Virus record (IMG/VR): IMGVR_UViG_3300025141_016157
Span: 1-64,000 of that record
Length of the DNA: 64,000 bases
Strand: one strand, 5' to 3'
Source of the DNA: a virus
Shown: in pieces, positions 45,307 through 54,700 of the stretch
How the letters are laid out: every line of letters starts with the position of its first letter
Numbering within the stretch: the first letter of the stretch is position 1
Program-made: the position numbers and the translations under genes
The notes under the pieces: generated by a model
What the model was told of the DNA's origin: nothing
What the model saw: the letters and a program-made list of their open reading frames with translations, nothing else
Databases searched by the model: none

Positions 45307-46014
45307 GTGGGATTTTTAGATCATTCAACAAACAACATAATTCTTGATGCTGTGCTAACTGACAAAGGTCGTCAGCTATTGGCTAACGGTGTCGGAAATT
45401 TTTCAATAGCAAAATTTGCGCTAGCAGACGATGAAGTTGACTATAACATTATAGAGCAGTTTGGAAGAACTGTGGGAAAAGAAAAGATTGAGAAGAATAC
45501 ACCTGTTTTAGAAGCGTGTACTACTGGATATCTTGGAGTAAAATACAGAAACCTAAGTCTTAATAATAATAGTCTTTCTGTTCTTCCCACACTAACACTG
45601 GAAACTACTCTTAAAGATGGTGCAATTACAGTATACAGGGGATCAATAGGGGGTGCCGGAGTATCATCCGTAACCCTAAAACAGACAGCGCCAAATGGTG
45701 TAACAATAGATAGTGATAATACAGATTATTCATTCAGAGTAACAGTTGATAATCTATTTCTTGCAATACAGGGTTACGTCCCTGAAACTGTTGACAACTA
45801 CAACATTGCAACATATACTATTCCAGCAAATGCTGCAATAGATTCAGCAAATTTATCACAGGTAACATTTTCAATTATTGCTAAAAGCGTATCTCAGGAT
45901 GTTTTTGATACATATTCGTATACATCTGCACAGGCTTCAACAGTCTCAAGAGTTGTAACAGTCTCTGGGTATAATTCAGGACAGTTTGCAAGCTTTAATG
46001 TTGATGTTAATTAA
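45307..46014 (+). CDS. Virion protein with ILDAV-T-G N-terminal module
   Basis: 235 residues, GTG start behind an AAGGAG site. The N-terminus GFLDHSTNNIILDAVLTDKG, then RQLLANGVGNFSIAKFALAD, is related to that of the 35002 protein. The remainder is beta-rich with Thr/Val/Ser strands. It is 16 bases upstream of the next gene. I infer a tail, neck or fibre-attachment role only from context. Confidence 0.7.
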   Translation: MGFLDHSTNNIILDAVLTDKGRQLLANGVGNFSIAKFALADDEVDYNIIEQFGRTVGKEKIEKNTPVLEACTTGYLGVKYRNLSLNNNSLSVLPTLTLETTLKDGAITVYRGSIGGAGVSSVTLKQTAPNGVTIDSDNTDYSFRVTVDNLFLAIQGYVPETVDNYNIATYTIPANAAIDSANLSQVTFSIIAKSVSQDVFDTYSYTSAQASTVSRVVTVSGYNSGQFASFNVDVN

Positions 46015-46029
46015 GAGGAAAAGAAGTAA

Positions 46030-47286
46030 GTGAGTACATTTAAACAGTTAAACGCAGCAACAGATATAAAGTCTTCAAGATCAGTTCTTAACCAGCTTGT
46101 TGATATAATTGAAGAAAATATTTCAGGAAGCTTTTATAGAAAAAAATATGAAGTATTTGTAACAGGGGGCGTTGGACCAGGTGTGACATCGTCACTCTTT
46201 CAAACATGCTTTGATCAAGACTATACATTGCAAACTGCAAACGCATTTATGGATATGTCAGTTGGATTATTTTCAGGATCAGACCTTGTATTTAGTGCAT
46301 CTACCGGTATAGACACAAGCGGAAAAGTTTTGTTTCAATCTACATCTATAATGATGAGAGAGAAGGTATCCGGATATAAGCAATTTGCACAATTACTTCT
46401 AGGGAATGCAGAAAGTAGGTTTACAGCACCGTTTGCAGGAACAACTCTTGAAGAGGATAATATTGATGAAGCTCTATTTTTAAACTTTAAGAGATTATTT
46501 TCAAGAGATAAGATAAAGAGAGATTCTTTTGCAATGAGATTTTATAGGTCTGCATCTCACAGCCTTGATATCCATAAGCCAAATTTATGGGAAACATCGG
46601 AAAGTGGATCAGAGATTTTCTCAGATGTAGGATCTTCTGCAAATGTCCAGTCTAGCTTTGGCGGCGAGGTTGGAAATATTGTCAATGCATCTAATACTGG
46701 TGAAACTGTAGGATTGCTTTTTTATCAAAAGGGTATTGCAGTTCTAGATGTCAAGAAGATAATATCGGGATCAGAACACGTATCGGGAACTATATCTGCT
46801 GTAACTAATGCTACTCTTCCGTCAGGATTGGGCAAAGTTTGCCTTGGATACGGGCGCACTACAGCTACGGTCCCAAGCGACGAAATACCTGGCACAAATG
46901 CATATGCCAGGTTCATACCAGATCTTCTCACCTCAGCATCAGTTGATGATATAGTTGATCATTTTGCATCTTGCAGGATGTCATCTGGGTCAAACACAGC
47001 AATTACATTTCAAAACTTAACTAATATTAACTCTACTCTTGTTTTTTGCAGAGCAACGGCAGATGAATTCAACTATTCATCAAATCCAACTTATGTCAAT
47101 CCAGCTACTAATAAGATTAGAGTTATAGAATCAGGAAACGAGTCTACCCAGCATGCATTCTCATATATTACTACTGTTGGTCTCTACGACGAAAATGATA
47201 ATTTAATAGCAGTTGCAAAGACGTCTAGACCGATAGAGAAGAACGATGAGAAGGATATAACTATTAGGGTAAGGCTTGACTTCTAG
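46030..47286 (+). CDS. Virion protein of unknown function
   Basis: 418 residues, GTG start behind GAGGAAAAG. It begins STFKQLNAATDIKSSRSVLN, and contains MREKVSGYKQFAQLLLGNAE and a helical block NIDEALFLNFKRLFSRDKIK. The end LYDENDNLIAVAKTSRPIEK, then ITIRVRLDF, resembles the end of the following protein (IHDENLNVIARTSFAQPIKK, LIRFKMDF), so the pair shares a C-terminal module. Probably a structural protein. Confidence 0.68.
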   Translation: MSTFKQLNAATDIKSSRSVLNQLVDIIEENISGSFYRKKYEVFVTGGVGPGVTSSLFQTCFDQDYTLQTANAFMDMSVGLFSGSDLVFSASTGIDTSGKVLFQSTSIMMREKVSGYKQFAQLLLGNAESRFTAPFAGTTLEEDNIDEALFLNFKRLFSRDKIKRDSFAMRFYRSASHSLDIHKPNLWETSESGSEIFSDVGSSANVQSSFGGEVGNIVNASNTGETVGLLFYQKGIAVLDVKKIISGSEHVSGTISAVTNATLPSGLGKVCLGYGRTTATVPSDEIPGTNAYARFIPDLLTSASVDDIVDHFASCRMSSGSNTAITFQNLTNINSTLVFCRATADEFNYSSNPTYVNPATNKIRVIESGNESTQHAFSYITTVGLYDENDNLIAVAKTSRPIEKNDEKDITIRVRLDF

Positions 47287-47295
47287 AGTCTTGTC

Positions 47296-49788
47296 ATGTC
47301 AATTGTTAAAATACCACCAGAGAGAATTGAAAGATTTTCACTTACACTTCACCCAGAAATAGATTATCTAAGTTCTAGCATAGTTATAAGTTCGCTAGGC
47401 GTAAGACCGGGAACATCAGGATCAATTCCGCTTAGAGCTAGACCAAGCCCGCTTATAAAAGAGCTTGTTGCACCAGGTGTTGGTAGACAGGTAGGAAATG
47501 ACATTAATGCTGGGCCGTCTGCAAGACCATTTAACTCACTAGACTTTGCATCTCTAATAAGCCTTAAATACGCAGTTGATAAAACAGCTGAAGCCAACTT
47601 AGAAAACACAACTGTTGATGTAAAAAGCTATGTTGAAAATTATATGTCAGGTGTTAATCATTCGCCTCAGCCAATTTCAAGCACAAAGAAGATGTATATT
47701 ACAAGGTTCGACCCTCCGTTTTCTTTAAATGATGTAGCTGTAGAAAAGGCAGTAATAAGAAATAATCTAATGACATTTTATGAATCAAGGTATGATTTAT
47801 GCGAAATGTCTTACACAAATTATCATAATTTAAACTTTATGTCTGCCCCGAATGCACCTGGATCTCCTGAAGTTGGGTCTGTCGGTGCAATACCAAATGA
47901 CTCTGCTATAATATATCAAAACTTTGCAACTGGCTCTGGAATGCTTAGACCGTACTCACCAAGCGGATCATTCTCATTTGATTTTTATATAAATCCAAAA
48001 TATCATAATGAGCATCCTGATCTCGAATTCAAAGCTGGTACAATACTACACCTCTCTTCTACGTTTTGTGTATCCCTAGTCTCAGGAACAAGTAGAGATT
48101 CAAGCGGTCTTTTAGACGGCTATAGGTTGATGCTACAGCTTAGTCATAGTGCTGATATATCACCAAGCACTGTTGGGTATGGGTCAACATCTGTTTACCC
48201 AAGAGATTTAATTTTTCTTTCTGATGACAATTCTTTAAGTAGAAATAAGTGGCACCACTGCACAATTCGGTGGGGAACAGATATGCTAAACAATGGAACG
48301 GGAAGCATTATTATTGATAAAAAACCTCATGATTTTGCATGTCCTTCTGCATCCATTATGCCCCCTCCACATGTATCAAATGCTGCTCTTATGGTTGGAA
48401 ATTACTATGAAGGGTCAGATAATGAAGCAAAATTCTTTAACAAGTCTACTCTTTCAGAGGGTGTGTATCCAACATTAGATTTTGGAACTGGATTCAACGT
48501 TGATCCTGAGTGTATCCTTCGACACCCGCTAAATGCAGAAATACATGAAATAAAAATGTTCCAAAGATTTGTATCACTTAGTGAAATAGAATCATTTTCA
48601 AAAACATCACCCACTAATATGAATGATTTATCATTCTATGTACCACCAATGTTTCTCCCAGATACTAGAAAAAGAGAAATGCTTATAACACCTTTCCAGC
48701 AACAAGATACAAAATCAACTAAACCGTTCAATGAAATATTTTCGTTTGGTGTAGGCGGATTTATTATGAATCTTGAAAATCATGTTAAAGATTTTGCAAC
48801 AAGTAATAGGCCAAGATGTTTAAATTTAACAGCTTCTACGATAGATACAACAGTCCAGGATATTACTGCTACTGAATACTGTTATCATACAGGATCTATA
48901 AAAAAGAGAAATTTGACAATTTTACCATGCGATAATGGATATTTTAAACCAAATTATTCAATAATTGCAACTTCGTCAGATAATTCTCCATCAAGATCTA
49001 GAAAGCATGGGGGTTCAGATCTAAGTGTTATATCTTTGGAAAATATGGTTCCAGAGGGCAAGATTTTTAAAGGGCTTCCAACCACTACAGTTAGTGATAT
49101 GAATGCAGTTCTTGACGATGATGCATCAACACTTCCAGATGATCTAAGCGCAACATCAATAGCAGGTCTTGTTGCAGGTGTAACACCCGAGAGTATGGGT
49201 GGTGATTCTGGTCCAATACTTACAATTGCTCAGAGAACTAGAGATTTGTCATCAAATGAAATTTGCTTCTTTGACATTTCTAATATTTACTATGGCGATC
49301 AAATTCTAGAGGATACGCTTTATGTATCTGACCCGTCTTTAACTGGGTCAGACGGAAAAATAAAAATGACCCTTAGGGATAACGGAAGAGGGGGCATGTA
49401 CAGATGCGATTCAGATGGCCCTCACCCCAAGTGGTCAAATGTGGGAAATGCTCTTTACAAAGAAGGTGTTGCAATAATTAAATCTCCACCGCTTACTTTT
49501 TTTGGAAAAGATTGCTTTGAGATAAAAATGAAAGGAGAGCAGAATGTTCATGTTTCAATAGTAAATGTTCCTCTCGCGTCTGGAATGTTCAACTCTTCTA
49601 GCAATCCGTCATTTAAGATACTTTCAGCATCTGGATCCCCCTCTGATACAGGAAAATCTTTCGTGTATATTGATTCTTTAAATATTCACGATGAAAATCT
49701 GAATGTAATTGCAAGAACATCATTTGCGCAACCGATAAAGAAAAGAGTTGAAGATAACATGCTTATTAGATTTAAAATGGATTTCTAA
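47296..49788 (+). CDS. Virion protein with LamG-like domain
   Basis: 830 residues. Residues about 220-435 form a LamG/concanavalin-like sandwich: GSFSFDFYINPKYH, NKWHHCTIRWGTD, GSIIIDKKPHDF, LNAEIHEIKMFQRFVSLSEI. The C-terminus (IDSLNIHDENLNVIARTSFA, QPIKKR, MLIRFKMDF) repeats the C-terminal module of the upstream gene. The last base of the stop codon overlaps the next ATG (TAATG). A fourth LamG-type fold in the virion genes of this window. Confidence 0.71.
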   Translation: MSIVKIPPERIERFSLTLHPEIDYLSSSIVISSLGVRPGTSGSIPLRARPSPLIKELVAPGVGRQVGNDINAGPSARPFNSLDFASLISLKYAVDKTAEANLENTTVDVKSYVENYMSGVNHSPQPISSTKKMYITRFDPPFSLNDVAVEKAVIRNNLMTFYESRYDLCEMSYTNYHNLNFMSAPNAPGSPEVGSVGAIPNDSAIIYQNFATGSGMLRPYSPSGSFSFDFYINPKYHNEHPDLEFKAGTILHLSSTFCVSLVSGTSRDSSGLLDGYRLMLQLSHSADISPSTVGYGSTSVYPRDLIFLSDDNSLSRNKWHHCTIRWGTDMLNNGTGSIIIDKKPHDFACPSASIMPPPHVSNAALMVGNYYEGSDNEAKFFNKSTLSEGVYPTLDFGTGFNVDPECILRHPLNAEIHEIKMFQRFVSLSEIESFSKTSPTNMNDLSFYVPPMFLPDTRKREMLITPFQQQDTKSTKPFNEIFSFGVGGFIMNLENHVKDFATSNRPRCLNLTASTIDTTVQDITATEYCYHTGSIKKRNLTILPCDNGYFKPNYSIIATSSDNSPSRSRKHGGSDLSVISLENMVPEGKIFKGLPTTTVSDMNAVLDDDASTLPDDLSATSIAGLVAGVTPESMGGDSGPILTIAQRTRDLSSNEICFFDISNIYYGDQILEDTLYVSDPSLTGSDGKIKMTLRDNGRGGMYRCDSDGPHPKWSNVGNALYKEGVAIIKSPPLTFFGKDCFEIKMKGEQNVHVSIVNVPLASGMFNSSSNPSFKILSASGSPSDTGKSFVYIDSLNIHDENLNVIARTSFAQPIKKRVEDNMLIRFKMDF

Positions 49789-50333
49789 TGGTATCTCTTG
49801 GTCTTGATATTTCTACTTCTTGCACAGGGTGGTGCATACTTGACAAAGATGGTATAATCTTAGAGATAGGCTATATAGACTTGTCAAAAAAACAGGGCCT
49901 GTTTGAAAAAGCAAAGCATGTAAAGCGAAAAATATCCGAGATACACATTAATCATTGCGTTGAAAATATTTTTATTGAAGAAAATCTTCAGTCATTTAGA
50001 AGTGGATTTTCCTCTGCTAAGACAATATCAACTCTTGCAAAGTTCAATGGAATAGTTTCATTTATATGTTTTGAAGAATTTTCAACTACACCCATCTTCT
50101 TTAATGTAAATAGTGCTAGAAAGTCTCTCGGAATATCTATAAAGAGAAAAAAAGATGGGGGACTGCCTGTTAAAGAGCAGCTTTTAGAGTGGGCTCTAAA
50201 GAATGTAGAATATTCATGGCCTAGAAAAATATTAAAATCTGGGCCTAGAAAAGGCCAGAACGTTCCAGACCCTAGATCATATGATATGATTGATGCCTAT
50301 ATAGTCGCAAAAGCCGGCGCAGCAAATTTGTAA
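49788..50333 (+). CDS. RuvC-like Holliday junction nuclease
   Basis: 181 residues with an RNase H-type RuvC fold. MVSLGLDISTSCTGWCILD holds the first catalytic Asp (Asp7), IFIEEN the Glu (Glu64/65), and SYDMIDAYIVA the C-terminal Asp pair (Asp166, Asp169). Such phage enzymes resolve branched DNA before packaging, the job done by endonuclease VII (gp49) in T4. A Lys-rich loop (SIKRKKDGGLPVKEQL) may touch DNA. It overlaps the last virion gene by one base and precedes primase and recombination genes. Confidence 0.85.
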   Translation: MVSLGLDISTSCTGWCILDKDGIILEIGYIDLSKKQGLFEKAKHVKRKISEIHINHCVENIFIEENLQSFRSGFSSAKTISTLAKFNGIVSFICFEEFSTTPIFFNVNSARKSLGISIKRKKDGGLPVKEQLLEWALKNVEYSWPRKILKSGPRKGQNVPDPRSYDMIDAYIVAKAGAANL

Positions 50334-50372
50334 ATAACTTGGGAATAGTATATTATTACACTAAGAGTTATT

Positions 50373-51326
50373 TTGAAATCAAATTTAGAAAAAATTCAAT
50401 TTATAAGAAGTGTTCTTGGTACAACAAAGGTTGCTCGTGACGGAGTTAATGTAGCAGTTAAGTGCCCAAGTTGCAATGAGAAGAAAGGTAAATTTTCTAT
50501 AAATATAGAAAACTGGATGTGTCATTGTTGGATATGTGGAACTAAGAGCAAAAGTTTATATTTTATACTAAAGAAGCATTGTAAAGATGATTCTTCGTTT
50601 AAATTTTTAAAAAATTTTGGACCACCAAAAGGCATAAAAAAAGAAGAAAAAAATATAGAAAGGTTTGTTGAAATACCTGACGGATTTATACTTCTTTCAA
50701 GGTACAGCGGAAAAGATCCCGATATCAGATCAGTAATTCAATATTGCAAAAAAAGAGGAATATCAGATCGAGACTTATGGTATTTTAGAATTGGAGCATC
50801 AAGTGATAAAATGCTGAGAAGAAGAGTTATTATTCCATCATTTGATAAAAAGGGAGATATCAATTATTTTGTATCAAGAACGATAGACTACAATGGATTT
50901 CCAAAGTATTCAAACTCTAAGGCGAAAAAGACAGAGATTATTTTTAATGAAATGAATATAGACTGGAAGCGAGAGGTTACTGTTGTTGAGGGACCGTTTG
51001 ATCTAATGAAAGTTAATGATAACTCAACATGTCTTCTAGGTTCAAAACTACCAAAATCTGGAAAACTTTTTGCAAAAATAGTTGAAAATAAGACACCTAT
51101 TCTTCTAGCGCTTGACAATGATATGTCGCATGAGTCTCATAGAATAGCAAAGCTTTTAAACTCTTATGGTGTAACAGTTAGAATTTTTAAAAATACTTCA
51201 AATACAGATGTTGGAGGAATGAGTAAGAAAATATTTAAAAATATGTCAATTTCATCACCTATCTGGTCTGAGGCTTCAATTTTAAAATTTAAAATAAATT
51301 CAATAAAGTCAGGATCTATTTTTTAG
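50373..51326 (+). CDS. gp61: DNA primase, gp61/DnaG-like
   Basis: 317 residues. An N-terminal zinc ribbon (CPSC at 31-34, CHCWIC with Cys52/Cys55) and a TOPRIM core (VVEGPFDLMKV with Glu206; ALDND with Asp248/Asp250) define a DnaG-type primase that lays RNA primers for lagging-strand synthesis. T4 gp61 is similar in size (342). TTG is the only plausible start; AAGAG lies upstream. The replicative helicase partner (gp41-like) is not in the window. It sits between the RuvC-like nuclease and the Mre11-Rad50 fusion. Confidence 0.88.
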   Translation: MKSNLEKIQFIRSVLGTTKVARDGVNVAVKCPSCNEKKGKFSINIENWMCHCWICGTKSKSLYFILKKHCKDDSSFKFLKNFGPPKGIKKEEKNIERFVEIPDGFILLSRYSGKDPDIRSVIQYCKKRGISDRDLWYFRIGASSDKMLRRRVIIPSFDKKGDINYFVSRTIDYNGFPKYSNSKAKKTEIIFNEMNIDWKREVTVVEGPFDLMKVNDNSTCLLGSKLPKSGKLFAKIVENKTPILLALDNDMSHESHRIAKLLNSYGVTVRIFKNTSNTDVGGMSKKIFKNMSISSPIWSEASILKFKINSIKSGSIF

Positions 51327-51328
51327 TA

Positions 51329-51338
51329 ATATTTATAC
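51329..51338 (+). promoter_or_regulatory. ATATTTATAC box
   Basis: ATATTTATAC 18 bases upstream of the ATG at 51357, followed by CAAGGGG. Among the best matches to the recurring box described in the findings. Confidence 0.3.
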
Positions 51339-51356
51339 TATGCAAGGGGTTTTGAA

Positions 51357-51713
51357 ATGAACAGAGAAGCGTTTAGAAAGATTATTCATGAAGAAATTAA
51401 GTCTGTTTTGCAAGATGATGCATTGTTTAAAAATAGGGATATTCCTGGAATTCTTGACGCTTACGAAACTTTTGACGACTCTGGTGATGGAAGAAATTTA
51501 AGCTACGGTAGCAATAAGTCAACAGATCATGAGGGAAGTATGACAAAGGGTGAGCTATATGACATATTTACAAAATCACAAAGCCTGTACGACATGTTAG
51601 AAGATAACGATGATCTACCTGAATGGGTTCAAAGTAAAGTTTCAAAAGCTTCAGATAGAATAGAGTCAGTTTACAGTTATCTTAAGAGAAAAATAAAGAC
51701 ACATGATTATTAA
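51357..51713 (+). CDS. Small acidic protein, possible head/core-associated
   Basis: 118 residues. It begins NREAFRKIIHEEIKSVLQDD, an amphipathic helix similar to the starts of small proteins near the prohead genes, then GSMTKGELYDIFTKSQSLYD and MLEDNDDLPEWVQSKVSKAS, a pattern I know from hypothetical proteins of T4-like marine phages. AAGGGG precedes the ATG. The short acidic, helical build would suit a prohead core or injected protein, but this is inferred. Confidence 0.66.
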   Translation: MNREAFRKIIHEEIKSVLQDDALFKNRDIPGILDAYETFDDSGDGRNLSYGSNKSTDHEGSMTKGELYDIFTKSQSLYDMLEDNDDLPEWVQSKVSKASDRIESVYSYLKRKIKTHDY

Positions 51714-51740
51714 CACATGTACACTCTTCATGAATGTGTA

Positions 51741-51751
51741 ATAATTTATAC
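51741..51751 (+). promoter_or_regulatory. ATAATTTATAC box
   Basis: ATAATTTATAC 21 bases upstream of the Mre11-Rad50 fusion start; one insertion away from the ATATTTATAC box before the previous gene. A weak hairpin (ACACAT...ATGTGT, 51715-51739) stands just before it. Confidence 0.25.
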
Positions 51752-51772
51752 AATAATGTGCAAAAGTAAGTT

Positions 51773-54700
51773 ATGAAAATAGTCCATATAGCAGATGTTC
51801 ACTGGAGAGGTCTCTCTCGACATGAAGAATATACTGCATCATTTATTGAGTTTTTTAACCAGTGTAAAAATATTAATCCTGATGTCATATACGTCGGAGG
51901 CGATATAGTTCACTCTAAGACCCAGGGTATATCCCCTGAGTTAATTGATAGACTTAGCTGGTGGTTTACAAAGATGGCTGAGATATGTCCAACACATGTA
52001 ATTCTCGGTAATCACGATGGATTAATGAATAATAAAGATAGACAAGATGCAATTTCGCCAATTATTTCAGCGCTTGATAATCCCAATATATATCTATATA
52101 AAAAATCTGGCGTATATCCAACAGGTTTTGACGGATTTAACTGGTGTGTATTTTCATGCTTCGACGAAGAGGGTTGGCAAAGAGTTAGGCCAGTCCCTGG
52201 TGAGATAAATATAGCACTTTTTCATGGCGCTGTGTGGGGATCAAAGACTGATATAGACTGGGAGATTGAGGGTGAAGTTACAGTAGACTTATTCGACAAC
52301 TTTGAATTTGGAATGCTTGGTGATATTCATAGAAGACAATTTCTAAATAGTAAAAAATCAATAGCATACTGCGGAAGTACAATACAACAAAACTACGGTG
52401 AGGATAGCGGAAAAGGATTTCTTTTATGGGACATTAAGGATAAAGATGACTTCACTGTTAGCTTTCATGAAATACAGCATTGCTCTCCATTTGTAACAAT
52501 TGACTGGGGGGGATCTGTAAAAGATACGCTTTTAATAGCAAAGAAAGAAAAACCAGGGAGCAGGTTTAGAATAAAGTCAAAATCTCAAATAACCCAGGCG
52601 CATGCACAGGAAATATCAGCTAGACTTAGAGATAGCATGAATGCAGCTGAGACAGTTTTCAAAAGTGAGAATCAATTTGATACATCAGAATTTTTAACTA
52701 GAAATGATTCAAAGGGTTCAAATCTAAGAGAGGTAACGACTCACTATGATTTGTTTGGAGAATATTTAAAAAATTATAATTTAACGCAAGAGGAAAAAGA
52801 TGACATAAAAGATCTAATTGATAAATATTTTTTCTCTGCAACTTCTAGTGAAGAGGTTTTAAGAAACTCTCGATGGGAAATTGAGAAAATGAATTTTGAT
52901 AATGTTTTTTCCTATGATCAGGAAAACGTCATAGATTTTACAAAAAATACAGGAATTACCGGAATATTTGGAAAAAATACAAAGGGAAAATCATCTATTA
53001 TTGGTGCTTTAATGTACTGTCTTTTTAACACGACTGATAGAGGCCCTATAAAAAATCTTCATATTATCAATAGCAGAAAGAATTTTTGCAAATCATCTGT
53101 TGATATTAAGCTAAATGGTGAAATCTTTAGAGTTACAAGAGGAACAGTAAAACATACTACGAGAAAGGGTGAGACTTATGCATCTACATCCTTAGATCTT
53201 GAGAAAGTATCTAAAGATGGAACAGTTGAAAATCTAGCAGAGGAGCAAAGAAGAGAGACAGAAAAAGTCTTAAGAAGTCTAATTGGAACATCAGAAGACT
53301 TTCTAATGACTTCTCTTGCAAGTCAGGGTGGAATGAATAGATTTATAGGAGAAGGCTCAACATCTAGAAAGACTATACTGACAAAATTTTTAGATCTTGA
53401 AGTATTTGAAAAAATGAGTGATCTTTGTAAGCAAGACTATTCAGACCTTAGGGCAATTTCAAAATCAATAAAACAAGAAGACTGGGATAAAAAAATAGAT
53501 GAAGAAAATGAATGTCTAAAGGTTTCAAATGAATTATTGAATAGCGTAAAGTCAAAAATAAAGTCAGATAGAAAGCTTCTTCACAAGCTTATACAGAGAA
53601 AGAATAAGCTCGGGTACTCTATTGAAGATTCATATACACAAGGCCAAATAGAAGAAAAAAGATCAGAAGTTTCCCTTCTAAAGGAAGATCTATCAGGGAA
53701 AGAAAGTGAAATTGAAAAATTAAAAAAAGAAACATCAGAGAAAATCTCAAAGCTAGAAAAGATAAAAGACGTATGTGATAGCACATCAATTGATTCATTA
53801 AGGGAGCAAAGAGATACAAAAATAGCTTTGGAGAAAAATTTAATAAAGCTAAAAGCAATCCACGAGAAATCACTTATCAGGCTAGAAAAACTAAAAGAGT
53901 CTGCAGATATGTTAAATAAAGTTCCATGTGGAAGCTCTTATCCTGCATGTATGTTTATAAAATCATCTCACGAAGATAGAACTATGATAGATGATCAGGC
54001 TGAAATAGTCAATGCTTCTTACGAAAATCTAAGTTCATGTAATAAAAGTCTTGAAATTATCAAGAAGATAGACCCAGCTTCTAAAATTAAAAAATACGAT
54101 ATTCTATTTTTAAAATTAAAAGATCTTGAAGGTAAAATTAATATATCTAAAGAAAGATTTATCAATCTTGAAAATGGAAGGCTGTCACTTACATCATCAA
54201 TAGAGAAAGAATCTGCAGAGCTAAGGCGGATGGTGGTCCTATCAGAAGGCAACAGTAATTCTTCAGCATTAGACGTACAAGAAAAAATAAACAATATTCA
54301 AAAAGAAATAGAGGCACTAGAGAGGAATCAGTCAGAGATTATTGGAAACATTGCTGCAAGCAAGATTAACGTAGAAAGCCTTGTTGCTGATAGAGAAAAT
54401 CATGATTCAATAAAGCAACAAATGAGATCATATGATTTTTTTATTCAAGCAGTATCGAGAAAAGGAATACCATCAAGAATTATGATGTCAAAGCTGCCAG
54501 CAATAAATAATGAAATATTAAATATACTACAAGGTGTTGTTGACTTTACTGTATCCCTAGAAACTGATACAACAACTAGTGCTATGGATATCTATATTGA
54601 TTATGGTGATAGCAAGAGAATTATTGAGCTTGCTTCTGGTATGGAAAAAATGATTGCATCTTTAGCAATTAGAGTTGCTTTGATCAATACATCATCACTT

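Noticed and set aside
51715-51739. Hairpin ACACAT...ATGTGT as terminator
   Set aside because: Six AT-rich pairs with a 13-15 base loop and no T-run; too weak to call.
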